Shown here piece after piece: positions 54,751 through 63,066 of a DNA stretch of 64,000 bases; the first letter of the stretch is position 1; each line of letters begins with the position of its first letter. The stretch is from assembly GCA_016713785.1 (NCBI GenBank), contig JADJOM010000003.1, positions 887,501-951,500 on the forward strand. Reading direction: 5' to 3'. The DNA is from Gemmatimonadota bacterium (GTDB lineage: Bacteria; Gemmatimonadota; Gemmatimonadetes; Gemmatimonadales; GWC2-71-9). Below the pieces are notes generated by a model. The model was not told the DNA's origin and did no database searches. It worked only from the letters and a program-made list of their open reading frames with translations. The translations under genes were made by a program, and so were the position numbers.

Positions 54751-56041
54751 CGTCCTCGGTCAGCTCCGCCAGGAAGGCCACCAGCTGGTCGCTCCGCTCG
54801 GCGGTCATGCCCGGGATCTTCTCGATGTCCTCGCGCTCCAGGTCCAGCACGTCGCTCAGCCGCTGGTACCCGGCCCCGTTGAGGATGGCCACCAGCTCCG
54901 GGGAAAGCCCCTTGAGCTCGGTGAGCGGCAGCTGCATGACCGCCTCGTCCTCGGGCGGCAGCGGGGCGAACAGCGGCCCCTCGCCACCCCGCTCCAGCCA
55001 CTCGCGGCTCGAATACAGGTCGATCTTCCAGCCGGTGAGCTCGGAGGCCAGCCGCACGTTCTGTCCGTTGCGCCCGATGGCCAGCGAGAGCTGGTCCTCG
55101 TCGACCACCGCCTGGATGGTCTTGGACGCGGGATCGGAGAAGACCTTGGCCACCCGCGCCGGCGCCAGCGCCAGCCGGGCGAACCGCTCCGGATCGGGCG
55201 ACCACGGCACGATGTCGATCCGCTCGCCGCCCAGCTCGTTCACCACCGCCTGCACCCGCGAGCCCTTGAGGCCCACGCAGGCGCCCACCGGGTCGATGGC
55301 GTCGTCGCGGGAGATGACGGCGATCTTGGTCCGGCTGCCGACCTCGCGCGCCCAGGCCCGGATCTCGACCACCGCCTGCTGGATCTCCGGCACCTCGAGC
55401 TTGAACAGCGCCTTCACGAACAGCGGGTCGGCGCGGGAGAGGATGAGCCGGGGTCCCTTGGGCGTCTCCTCCAGCCGCTTGAGCACCGCGCGGATGGTGT
55501 CGCCCTGGTGGAACTTCTCCCGGTGGTTCTGCTCCCGGTACGGGATGATCGCCTCGGCCTCGCGGAACTTGTTCAGCATGATCACCAGCTTGCCCCGCTC
55601 GATCTGCTGCACCTCGCCCGAGAGCAGCTCGCCCACCTTGCTGGCGAACTCGTCCCGGATGCGGGTCCGCTCGCCCTCGCGCACCCGCTGGATGATGCGC
55701 TGCTTGGCGGCCTGCACCGCCAGCCGCCCGAACTCGGCGAAGGGCACCTCTTCCTCGAGCATGTCGCCGATGGCGAACTCGGGATCCTCGTACTGGGCCT
55801 CCTCGAGCGAGATCTGCGCGCTCTCGTCCTCGACCGCCTCCACCACCTGGCGCAACCGCACGACCTTGATCGCGCCCTTCAGCTCGTCGAACTCGAGCTC
55901 GAAGCGCACGTTGGGCCCGTAGCGGCGCGCCAGCGCGGCGTGGATGCCATCACGCAGCAGATCGAGCAGTTCGGCCCGGTCAAGCTGCTTGCTGGTGGTG
56001 AGCTCCCGAATGGCGCTCAGGACTTCCGGTGATCCAGACAT
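54728..56041 (-). CDS. nusA: Transcription termination/antitermination factor NusA
   Basis: 437 aa. NusA-N with RDGIHAALARRYGPNVRFEL, an S1 domain (GELLSGEVQQIERGKLVIML), two KH domains (DPVGACVGLKGSRVQAVVNE and LAIGRNGQNVRLASELTG) and a C-terminal helix-hairpin-helix (GAGYQRLSDVLDLEREDIEK). Modulates pausing, termination and antitermination. ATG at 56039-56041 with AGGAGAG just upstream. The operon leader carries a terminator/antiterminator pair, so NusA feedback on its own operon is plausible. Confidence 0.98.
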   Translation of the reverse strand: MSGSPEVLSAIRELTTSKQLDRAELLDLLRDGIHAALARRYGPNVRFELEFDELKGAIKVVRLRQVVEAVEDESAQISLEEAQYEDPEFAIGDMLEEEVPFAEFGRLAVQAAKQRIIQRVREGERTRIRDEFASKVGELLSGEVQQIERGKLVIMLNKFREAEAIIPYREQNHREKFHQGDTIRAVLKRLEETPKGPRLILSRADPLFVKALFKLEVPEIQQAVVEIRAWAREVGSRTKIAVISRDDAIDPVGACVGLKGSRVQAVVNELGGERIDIVPWSPDPERFARLALAPARVAKVFSDPASKTIQAVVDEDQLSLAIGRNGQNVRLASELTGWKIDLYSSREWLERGGEGPLFAPLPPEDEAVMQLPLTELKGLSPELVAILNGAGYQRLSDVLDLEREDIEKIPGMTAERSDQLVAFLAELTEDGGDDAAR

Positions 56042-56055
56042 CGTCTCTCCTGCCC

Positions 56056-56541
56056 TTATGGCTCCCGGCGGCCATCCGCCGGCCCCTGCTCCATGAGCAA
56101 CGCTTCCTTGACCTGGTCCAGCGCGACCACTGCCTCCTGCCCGTCGGGCAGCCGCACCCGCACCGAGGCGTCGTCCGGCACCGCGAGGATCACGGCCAGC
56201 GGGTGCCCCGAGACGCCCCGGGCCGTCAGCTTGACGGTGCGCCCCACGTACCGGCGCCAGTGTTCCGGGAACCGTACCGGCCGCTCGATCCCCGGCGAGG
56301 AGACCTGCAGCTCGACACGGTCGCCGTACCCGGCCTCGGTGGCCAGGTAGGCCAGAAGGGCGCGGCCGGCACGGGCGCAATCCTCTGCGGTCACCCCGTG
56401 GCCCGGCCGGCTGTCAGGCCGGTCCATCCTTACCTGGATCGAAGGATGCTGCGGCGGGCCGACCCGGCGGTATTCGACGAGCTCGAATCCCAGGTCGGTC
56501 ACGAGGCGGCGTACAGCCGGGAGCAGCGGGTCAGCGACCAT
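56056..56541 (-). CDS. rimP: Ribosome maturation factor RimP
   Basis: 161 aa. VRRLVTDLGFELVEYRRVGP then VTAEDCARAGRALLAYL and YGDRVELQVSSPGIERPVRF are diagnostic. Needed for 30S assembly. ATG at 56539-56541, 11 nt after a T8 tract; I see no Shine-Dalgarno before it, so translation efficiency may be low or rely on the U-rich leader. First gene of the nusA-infB operon. Confidence 0.95.
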   Translation of the reverse strand: MVADPLLPAVRRLVTDLGFELVEYRRVGPPQHPSIQVRMDRPDSRPGHGVTAEDCARAGRALLAYLATEAGYGDRVELQVSSPGIERPVRFPEHWRRYVGRTVKLTARGVSGHPLAVILAVPDDASVRVRLPDGQEAVVALDQVKEALLMEQGPADGRREP

Positions 56542-56552
56542 GAGTTGGGGCC

Positions 56553-56609
56553 AAAAAAAATGTGGGGGAACTCCCCCACACAGGTCAGCGTCGCGCGCTG
56601 GAGCTCCCC
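56553..56609 (-). promoter_or_regulatory. Transcription attenuator in rimP-nusA-infB leader
   Basis: On the minus strand an intrinsic terminator (stem TGTGGGGG/CCCCCACA, loop AGTT, 56561-56580) is followed by eight T residues (56553-56560), only 11 nt before the rimP ATG. Upstream in the leader, GGGGAGCTC (56601-56609) can pair over 9 bp (one G-U) with GAGTTCCCC (56565-56573) in the terminator's loop and 3' arm. The two structures exclude each other. Between them a small hairpin CAGCG-CGCGA-CGCTG is possible. Confidence 0.8.
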
Positions 56610-56623
56610 GTTACAGCGCGGGA

Positions 56624-56652
56624 AGTATAGGGATGGGGCGGGGATTCGTCAA
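56624..56652 (-). promoter_or_regulatory. Consensus sigma70 promoter for rimP operon
   Basis: Minus-strand TTGACG (56647-56652), 17-bp spacer, TATACT (56624-56629). The -35 abuts the pgeF stop codon. Transcription would start near 56617, giving a leader of about 75 nt containing the attenuator. Confidence 0.8.
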
Positions 56653-57447
56653 TCAGGACCGTGGCCCGCCCGCCACGGGGCGGCCGAGGTACGCCACCAT
56701 CCGGCCATCGGCGCCGCGGGAGGCCCGGTGGCTGTAGAAAGCGGGGCGGTCGTGAGCCGAACACCATTGTGATGTGGAAATGCGCCGGATGCCCAGGGCC
56801 TGCCCCTGTTCCACCAGGAGTGCGCGCAGATCGGCATGCCACGGTCCGGGCCCGTCGTGCCCAAGCCCGCAGCCCTCCATCACTTCAGAACCCACCTCAT
56901 AACACGGGCCACAAATCCCGACCCCGCAATGCATTGCCATGTTTTCCACGGTGGCACCGAACTCCTCGACCAGCGCGGCAACACCCGCCGCCAGGATCCC
57001 GCCCGCCGTGCCCCGCCACCCGCTGTGCAGCAGCCCGACCGCCCCCGCCACCGGGTCGACAAGGTACACCGGGATGCAGTCCGCCACGGTGACGGTCAGC
57101 AGCAGGCCAGGCGTGCCGGTGGCGTGGCCGTCTACCCCATCGATCTGGACCCAGCCCGTGGCCACCCGGTGGCGGGCCACCGCCACCTGGTGCACCTGGG
57201 TGCCCAGGATCACGCCCCCGAATCCCTCCTCCACCCGCCGGAAGGCCCGCCAGCGGGTCATCACCTCTCCAACCGGGGCCTCCGTCCAGAGTCCCAGGTC
57301 GAAGCCCCGTCCCTCCCCCTCGCCGCGGCCGGTGATCCCGGCGACCACGCCGAATCGCTCCCGCCATCCAGGCACCTCGTAGCGGGGTACGGGACCGGGC
57401 AGGCGTACCTCACGGACGCGCGCGGCGGCGCCCGGACCTTCCGTCAT
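56653..57447 (-). CDS. pgeF: Multicopper oxidase-fold purine/peptidoglycan-editing protein (YfiH/PgeF)
   Basis: 264 aa. ILGTQVHQVAVARHRVAT, DGHATGTPGLLLTVTVADCI, GLLHSGWRGTAGGILAAGVA and CGPCYEVGSEVMEG form the Cys/His site of the family. Members remove L-Ser from aberrant muropeptide precursors or act as adenosine deaminase/phosphorylase. Start ATG at 57445-57447. It lies between murA and rimP; neighbours support the cell-wall role only loosely. Confidence 0.9.
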   Translation of the reverse strand: MTEGPGAAARVREVRLPGPVPRYEVPGWRERFGVVAGITGRGEGEGRGFDLGLWTEAPVGEVMTRWRAFRRVEEGFGGVILGTQVHQVAVARHRVATGWVQIDGVDGHATGTPGLLLTVTVADCIPVYLVDPVAGAVGLLHSGWRGTAGGILAAGVAALVEEFGATVENMAMHCGVGICGPCYEVGSEVMEGCGLGHDGPGPWHADLRALLVEQGQALGIRRISTSQWCSAHDRPAFYSHRASRGADGRMVAYLGRPVAGGPRS

Positions 57448-57474
57448 GCCATCGCTCCTGGCTCGGTGGAAGAC

Positions 57475-57504
57475 CCCGGGGGGCGCCGCTGGGGCGCCCC
57501 CGGG
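57475..57504 (-). terminator. GC hairpin between murA and pgeF
   Basis: A 12-bp stem with one bulged G (CCCGGGGGGCGCC with GGCGCCCCCGGG) starts 3 bp past the murA stop. No T-tract. May terminate murA or stabilise its mRNA; pgeF begins 27 bp beyond. Confidence 0.5.
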
Positions 57505-57506
57505 AG

Positions 57507-58787
57507 CTACTCGTGGCGTTCGATCTGGGCGCCGAGGGCGCGCAGGCGGGTGTCGATCTGCTCGTAGCCGCGCTCGATCTGGCCCACGTTGTGGATGGTG
57601 CTCTGCCCCTCCGCGGCGAGGGCGGCGAGCAGCATGGCCATCCCGGCGCGGATGTCGGGCGATTCCACCGTGCCGCCCCGGAGCTGTGCCGGGCCCGAGA
57701 TGACCGCGCGGTGGGGGTCGCACAGGACGATCCGGGCCCCCATCCCGATCAGCTTGTCCACGAAGAAGAGACGGGACTCGAACATCTTCTCGAAGATGAG
57801 GACCATGCCCTCGCACTGGGTCGCGGTGACCACGGCGATCGACATGGCGTCGGCCGGGAAGGCCGGCCAGGGGCCATCCTCGAGCTTGGGCACGTGCCCG
57901 CCGAGGTCCGGCCGCACCCGGCGCTCCTGGCCCGCCTCGCACACCAGGCGGTCGCCATCCACCCGGGGGCGGACGCCCAGGCGCTCAAAGCCGAGCAAGG
58001 TGCTGCGGAGGTCGTCCGGGCGGACCCCCTCGATGACCAGGTGGCCGTTGGTCACCGCGGCCAGCCCGATGAAGCTGGCGATCTCGATGTGGTCGGGGCC
58101 GATGGCGTAGCTGGCCGGGCCGAGGGGCTTGCCACCGTGGATGGTGTAGACGTTGGTCCCGATACCCTCGATCTGGGCGCCCATGGCCACCAGCAGGCGC
58201 GCCACGTCCTGCACGTGGGGTTCAGCGGCGGCGTTGCGGAGCACCGTGCGCCCCCGCGCCATCACGGCGGCCATCAGGGCGTTCTCGGTGCCGGTGACGC
58301 TCGGCTCATCGAGGAAGATCTCGGCCCCGGTGAGGGCCTTGGCCTCGATCTCGTAGCTCTCCCCGAGGGAGAGCGAGGCCCCGAGCTGCTCGAGCGCCAG
58401 GAAATGGGTGTCCACCCGCCGGCGGCCGATGACGTCACCGCCCGGCGGCGGGAGGGTGACGGTGCCGAACCGGGCCAGCAGCGGGCCGGCGAGCAGGATC
58501 GAGGCGCGGATCCGGGAGCAGAGGGCGGGGTCGAGCGGCTTGGGCCGCGCCGGCCGGGCATCCACCCGGACGGTGTTGGGGCCGGTCCACTCGACCGTGG
58601 CGCCCAGGTCGGCGACCAGCGCGAGCATCGTCTCGACGTCCCGGATGCGCGGCATGTTGCCCAGGTCGACCGGCCCGTCGGCCAGGAGGGTGGCGGCGAT
58701 GGCCGGGAGCGCGGCGTTCTTGTTGCCGGCGGGACGGACGCTGCCGTTGAGGGCACGCCCTCCCTGCACCACGAAGCGAGGAGGCAT
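57507..58787 (-). CDS. murA: UDP-N-acetylglucosamine 1-carboxyvinyltransferase with Asp active site
   Basis: 426-aa first committed enzyme of peptidoglycan synthesis, transferring enolpyruvate from PEP to UDP-GlcNAc. AGNKNAALPAI near the N-terminus has the conserved Lys. The active-site loop reads PPPGGDVIGRRRVDTHF: Asp118 replaces the usual Cys (Cys115 in E. coli). This change is known in mycobacteria, chlamydiae and Borrelia and removes the fosfomycin target. The rest of the enzyme is intact, so it should be active. Divergent from the gene at 58841. Confidence 0.96.
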   Translation of the reverse strand: MPPRFVVQGGRALNGSVRPAGNKNAALPAIAATLLADGPVDLGNMPRIRDVETMLALVADLGATVEWTGPNTVRVDARPARPKPLDPALCSRIRASILLAGPLLARFGTVTLPPPGGDVIGRRRVDTHFLALEQLGASLSLGESYEIEAKALTGAEIFLDEPSVTGTENALMAAVMARGRTVLRNAAAEPHVQDVARLLVAMGAQIEGIGTNVYTIHGGKPLGPASYAIGPDHIEIASFIGLAAVTNGHLVIEGVRPDDLRSTLLGFERLGVRPRVDGDRLVCEAGQERRVRPDLGGHVPKLEDGPWPAFPADAMSIAVVTATQCEGMVLIFEKMFESRLFFVDKLIGMGARIVLCDPHRAVISGPAQLRGGTVESPDIRAGMAMLLAALAAEGQSTIHNVGQIERGYEQIDTRLRALGAQIERHE

Positions 58788-58828
58788 GGCGAAAGGTCTC
58801 GCGGCATGGTGCGACCGTCAAGCGGCGT

Positions 58829-58836
58829 TATCTTAG
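58829..58836 (+). promoter_or_regulatory. TAnnTTnG promoter element, leaderless start
   Basis: TATCTTAG lies exactly 4 bp before the ATG at 58841, the same spacing as TACCTTTG before the GTG at 35330. No Shine-Dalgarno can fit, implying a leaderless mRNA. Confidence 0.5.
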
Positions 58837-58840
58837 GATC

Positions 58841-59296
58841 ATGTTCTTCCTCCAGGCGGGCGTGGTGGCCGGCTGGGTCGGCCCCACGATGGCGATCTCC
58901 CTCGTCATCATCGCGGGTGCATTCCTGGTGATCGCCGCCGCCTCGGCGCTGGCGGCGCGCCAGGCCGCCAGGGAAATGCAGCAGCTGTCCCGGGTCATCG
59001 AGTCCCTTCGGACGGACCTGGCCCCGGCGCTGACGGCCGTCCAGGCCGTCTCGGGCGAGGGCCAGCGGCTGGCCGGGATGGTCGGCACCGAGGCGGAGGA
59101 GCTGGTCCTGGCCAGTCGGCAGCTCCGGGAGGGACTCAAGGACCGGCTGGCCAACCTCGAGGCCATCTACGATGTCCTCGAGGAGGAGATCGAGGACACC
59201 GCCGTGGACGTGGCGGTCACCCTCCGCACCTTCCGCAGCGGCGCCGGCTGGTTCGGCCGCATCCGGCGGCTGCTCGGAGGCGGGCGGCGGCGTTGA
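58841..59296 (+). CDS. DUF948-like membrane protein with coiled coil
   Basis: 151 aa. One N-terminal helix (ISLVIIAGAFLVIAAASALA, about 20-38) and a long amphipathic helix (ARQAAREMQQLSRVIESLRT onward) typical of DUF948. The C-terminus is strongly basic (RIRRLLGGGRRR). Function unknown; a structural or regulatory envelope role is usual for such proteins. First gene of the plus-strand operon; its TGA overlaps the next gene's TTG. Confidence 0.75.
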   Translation: MFFLQAGVVAGWVGPTMAISLVIIAGAFLVIAAASALAARQAAREMQQLSRVIESLRTDLAPALTAVQAVSGEGQRLAGMVGTEAEELVLASRQLREGLKDRLANLEAIYDVLEEEIEDTAVDVAVTLRTFRSGAGWFGRIRRLLGGGRRR

Positions 59297-60213
59297 GCCG
59301 GCGGTCCGTCGTTGTGGCCCTGGGGGTGGCGGCCCTGCTCGTCCTCTGCCTGCCCGCCCCGCTGTACGCCTGGACACCCGGGACGCACATCTACCTGGGC
59401 GAGGCGGTGCTGGGCAACCTGGGCCTCCTCCCCGCCGCCGTGGCCGACCTGCTGCGCGCCTTTCCGTTCGACTTCCTCTACGGCAATATCGCCGCCGACA
59501 GCTCCATCGCCAAGAAGTACGCCCCGGTGGGGCGCCACTGCCACGCGTGGCACGTGGGCCAGGAGATCTTCGACCTGGCCCGGAGCGACGCGCTGCGCGC
59601 CTTCGGGCTGGGCTACCTCTCGCACCTGGCCGCCGACGTGGTGGCGCACAACTATTTCGTGCCCCGCCAGCTGGTCCTCACCAGCACCACCACGGGGTTC
59701 GGGCACTCCTACTGGGAGAGCCGCTTCGAGACCCCGCTGGGCGACCGCTTCGCCCGCACGGCCAAGGAGGTCATCCTCCTGGATCACGCCCCGGCCGACG
59801 CGCATCTCGACCAGATCATCTCCCCAACGATCTTCAGCGTGCGAACCAACCGCCGCCTGTTTCGCGGCATGGTGCACCTGACCGAGACCCAGGGGTGGCA
59901 GCGCGCCTTCCAGGTGGCCGACCGGCGCAGCCGGTGGGACCTGCCGGTCCCCGACGTGGAGCGGCACCTGGCGCTCTCGTTCGAGTTCATCATCGGGATG
60001 CTGGCGGAGCCGAACGCGGAATCGCGCCGCTTCGACCCCAGCGGCGAGGAGCCGCTCCGGGTGGCCAAGCGGATGCGGCGCGAGGCGCTGCTCGCGGGCG
60101 GCTGGAAGGACCGCGCCCGGGTGCAGGAGGTGGCAGAAGGTCGCTTCGGCCTGCCCGAGCGGTCGCTGGCCGTGTGGGCCGGCGCGGAGATCCTGCGGCC
60201 ATGGCGGAGCTAG
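59293..60213 (+). CDS. Zinc-dependent phospholipase C-like exported protein
   Basis: 306 aa from a TTG start overlapping the previous TGA (TTGA). Signal peptide (VVALGVAALLVLCLPAPLYA) ends right before WTPGTHIYLG. His-rich segments (GRHCHAWHVGQEIF, GLGYLSHLAADVVAHNYFVP) match the zinc-dependent phospholipase C family (S1/P1 nuclease fold). Substrate unknown; phospholipids or nucleotides are possible. The 3' end overlaps the kinase start by 13 bp. Confidence 0.82.
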   Translation: MSRRSVVVALGVAALLVLCLPAPLYAWTPGTHIYLGEAVLGNLGLLPAAVADLLRAFPFDFLYGNIAADSSIAKKYAPVGRHCHAWHVGQEIFDLARSDALRAFGLGYLSHLAADVVAHNYFVPRQLVLTSTTTGFGHSYWESRFETPLGDRFARTAKEVILLDHAPADAHLDQIISPTIFSVRTNRRLFRGMVHLTETQGWQRAFQVADRRSRWDLPVPDVERHLALSFEFIIGMLAEPNAESRRFDPSGEEPLRVAKRMRREALLAGGWKDRARVQEVAEGRFGLPERSLAVWAGAEILRPWRS

Positions 60214-62120
60214 ACCCCCTCTTCCTGGCCCTGCAGGAGGCCGTGGCGGGACGCTATTCGCTGGAACGGGAGCTGGGCCGCGGCGGCATGGGCGTGGTGT
60301 TCCTCGCCCGGGACGTCTCGCTGGACCGGCTGGTGGCCCTCAAGCTCCTGCCGCCGGAGCTGGCCGCGCGACCCGCGCTCCGGGAACGATTCCTGCGCGA
60401 GGCACGCCTCGCCGCCCGGCTCTCCCACCCCAACATCGTGCCGATCCACTCCGTGGAGGAGCACGGCGGCCTGGTCTGGTTTGCGATGGCCTACGTCCCG
60501 GGCGAGACCCTGGGGGCCCGGCTGCGTGCCCGCGGCAGCCTGCCCCCCGGCGAGGCCGCGCGGCTGCTGCGCGACGTGGCCTGGGCGCGCGGGTACGCGC
60601 ACGCCCAGGGCGTGGTGCATCGCGACGTGAAGCCGGACAACATCCTGCTCGAGGCCGGGGGGCGCCGGGCGCTCATCGCGGACTTCGGCATCGCGGCGCC
60701 CGCGGAACAGGGGGGCGAGGTCGTCGGGACCGTGGCCTACCTGAGCCCGGAGCAGGCCACCGGGGAGCGGGTCGACGGCCGGAGCGATCTCTACGCCCTC
60801 GGCGTGGTCGGCTACTACGCCCTCTCGGCCCGGCTCCCCTACCCGGTCACCAGCCTCAGCGCCCTGATCGAGCGGCAGCTGGCCGGCCTGGCGCCGCCCC
60901 TGGCCGAGGCCGCGCCGCACGTGCCGCGCGCCCTCTGCCGCACCATCGACCGCTGCCTGGCCTCACTGCCCAGCGCCCGGTTCCAGACCGGCGAGGAGCT
61001 GGCGGGAGCGCTGGAACAGCTGGGCACCGGGGCCACCGACCTCCCGGCGCCATTCCGGGTCTGGATCCAGAAGGGCGAACAGCGGCGCAGCCCCGCCGTG
61101 GTGATCTCGCTGCTGTGGTCGATGCCGATGCTCATCGGCAGCATGTTCGCCCTGGCCTCCGGGGGCGGGGGAAGCTGGCTCGGGCTCACCGCGTTCATCG
61201 TGGTGCTCCTCAGCCTGCCGTGGTGCTTCGTGCTCGGCTCCCGGATCCTCCATACCCGCAAGCTGCTGGCGGCCGGCTATTCGCACGCCGACCTGGTGCT
61301 CGCGCTGGAGCAGCACGCGGAGCGCCGGCGGGAGGAGCTCGCCTTCGAGCACGGGACCACGCCCACCCGGGTCGGACGGCTGGTGCACGCCGGGATCGTC
61401 ATCGGCACCGCGGTGGCCAGCCTGAGCCTGCTGCTGGCCTTCGCCACGCCCGCAAAGTACGAGGCCATTCCCATCGGCCTCGGCGTCACCGCCGGCGGGC
61501 TGGCGCTGCTGCTCTTCTCCCTGCGGAACCTGATTCCCGGGGCGCGCTCCGGCGCGCGCGATCGCTGGTCGGAATTCGCACTGCGCTTCTGGAGAGGTGG
61601 ATTCGGCAAGCGGCTTACCCGGCTGGCGGGGTGGCGCCTCGGGGCGAAGGCCGCCCCGGAACAGCTGCTGCACCGGCCTACTGAAGTGGCGCTCGGGGAT
61701 GCGGCGGAAGCGCTCTACCGGGCCCTGCCCGCCGCGGAACGCCGGGACCTCCGGCAGCTGCCCGACCAGCTGCGCCACCTCGCCGCCCAGGCCCAGCACA
61801 TGCGCGCCCGCATCGAGGAGCTGGACGATCTCATCGCCCAGGCCGCCCCGACGACGCTGTTCGAGGGCGAGAAGGCCGCCGGGGACGGCGGCGCCGGCGC
61901 GCTCGGCGAGGCCCGGGCGCTGTGGGCGGCGCGGCTCAAGGAGACCGTCACCATGCTCGAGGCGCTGCGACTGGGCCTGCTCAAGCTCCACGCCGGCAGC
62001 GCCACGCCGGACACCCTCACCGAGGACCTCGCCGCCGCCCACGCGCTGCGCGAGCGGCTCGGCCTGCTGCTCACGGGCCAGGCGGAGGCCGGCCAGCTCC
62101 TCACGGCAAAGGACCGGTGA
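60201..62120 (+). CDS. Serine/threonine protein kinase with membrane domain
   Basis: 639 aa. Kinase domain about 19-285: glycine loop ELGRGGMGVVFLARD, Lys48 in VALKLL, HRDVKPDN with catalytic Asp142, DFG at 161-163 and GTVAYLSPEQATGERVDGRS. After it come pairs of hydrophobic segments (about 300-350 and 390-435), then a soluble C-terminal half with a coiled coil (LRHLAAQAQHMRARIEELDD). The kinase domain is N-terminal and cytoplasmic, and there is no extracellular PASTA-type sensor. Targets unknown. Confidence 0.93.
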   Translation: MAELDPLFLALQEAVAGRYSLERELGRGGMGVVFLARDVSLDRLVALKLLPPELAARPALRERFLREARLAARLSHPNIVPIHSVEEHGGLVWFAMAYVPGETLGARLRARGSLPPGEAARLLRDVAWARGYAHAQGVVHRDVKPDNILLEAGGRRALIADFGIAAPAEQGGEVVGTVAYLSPEQATGERVDGRSDLYALGVVGYYALSARLPYPVTSLSALIERQLAGLAPPLAEAAPHVPRALCRTIDRCLASLPSARFQTGEELAGALEQLGTGATDLPAPFRVWIQKGEQRRSPAVVISLLWSMPMLIGSMFALASGGGGSWLGLTAFIVVLLSLPWCFVLGSRILHTRKLLAAGYSHADLVLALEQHAERRREELAFEHGTTPTRVGRLVHAGIVIGTAVASLSLLLAFATPAKYEAIPIGLGVTAGGLALLLFSLRNLIPGARSGARDRWSEFALRFWRGGFGKRLTRLAGWRLGAKAAPEQLLHRPTEVALGDAAEALYRALPAAERRDLRQLPDQLRHLAAQAQHMRARIEELDDLIAQAAPTTLFEGEKAAGDGGAGALGEARALWAARLKETVTMLEALRLGLLKLHAGSATPDTLTEDLAAAHALRERLGLLLTGQAEAGQLLTAKDR

Positions 62121-62992
62121 TGCGGACCCGAACCCTGGCGGCGGCGATCACCCTGCTCGCGCCCGCGGTCCTGGCCGGCCAGGTGTCGCTGGCCACCACC
62201 CCCGCCACTCCGGTGCGGGGCGCCCTGTTCCAGCTGCGCCTGGCCCCGACCGGGCCCGCCCCGGTGGACCGGATCGAGGGGGTCGTGGCCGATGAGCCAC
62301 TGCACTTCACCCGCGAGGAGGGGCTGTTGTGGACGGCCCTGGCCCCGGTGCCGGTGGAGGGGGGAGACTCGCTGCCCCTCCTGCTGGTGCTGTGGGAGGG
62401 GGATCGCCCGGACACGGTCCGCACCAGCATCGCGGTGGCTCCCGGCGACTATGCCCACGAGCGCCTGCGGGTGGCGCCCGCGATGGCGGAGCCGGACAGC
62501 GCGGCCCGGGCGCGGATCGCGCGGGAGGTCGCCCGGGCCCGCGAGGTGAGCCGCGGCGCGCAGCAGACGGCCCGACAGTGGAGCGCCCCGTTCCTCCGCC
62601 CCCGCCCCACCCGGATCACCAGTCGCTTCGGCACCGCACGGGAGTACAACGGTGCCGTCACCAGCCGGCACCTGGGCACCGACTTCGCCGGCGCGGTCGG
62701 CACACCGGTCCGGGCCACGAATCGCGGGCGGGTGGCGCTGGTGGCCGACTTCTACCTCGCCGGCAAGGTGGTCTACCTCGATCACGGCGAGGGCCTCATC
62801 TCGGCCTACTTCCACCTGAGCAAGGCGCTGGTCCGCACGGGGGACACCGTGGAGCGCGGCCAGGTGATCGGCTCGGTGGGCCAGAGTGGCCGCGTTACCG
62901 GGCCGCACCTGCACTGGGTGATGCGCTACGGCGGGGTAACGGTCGATCCGATGAGCGTGCTGGCCCTGCTCGGGGAGCCGCCAGGCCCCTGA
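62120..62992 (+). CDS. M23-family peptidoglycan metalloendopeptidase
   Basis: 290 aa. Signal peptide (LAAAITLLAPAVLAGQ), an N-terminal beta domain (TPATPVRGALFQLRLAPTG, resembling LytM-associated Ig folds), a helical linker, and the M23/LytM core: ITSRFGTAREYN, SRHLGTDFAG (zinc His and Asp) and GPHLHWVMRYGG (HxH). Should cut peptide cross-links in the periplasm. ATG overlaps the kinase TGA by 1 bp; kinase and peptidase may be linked in cell-wall control. Confidence 0.92.
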   Translation: MRTRTLAAAITLLAPAVLAGQVSLATTPATPVRGALFQLRLAPTGPAPVDRIEGVVADEPLHFTREEGLLWTALAPVPVEGGDSLPLLLVLWEGDRPDTVRTSIAVAPGDYAHERLRVAPAMAEPDSAARARIAREVARAREVSRGAQQTARQWSAPFLRPRPTRITSRFGTAREYNGAVTSRHLGTDFAGAVGTPVRATNRGRVALVADFYLAGKVVYLDHGEGLISAYFHLSKALVRTGDTVERGQVIGSVGQSGRVTGPHLHWVMRYGGVTVDPMSVLALLGEPPGP

Positions 62993-63009
62993 CATAGCCT
63001 GGACGGCAA

Positions 63010-63042
63010 AAGGGGGAAGCGGCATGGCGCCGCCTCCCCCTT
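63010..63042. terminator. Bidirectional terminator, M23 gene / gatB
   Basis: Stem of 13 pairs with one mismatch (AAGGGGGAAGCGGC with GCCGCCTCCCCCTT, loop ATGGC). On the minus strand it is followed by TTTT, so it suits gatB best; on plus it follows the M23 stop by 17 bp. Confidence 0.8.
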
Positions 63043-63066
63043 ATCCATCACGAACCCCGTCCGCGC

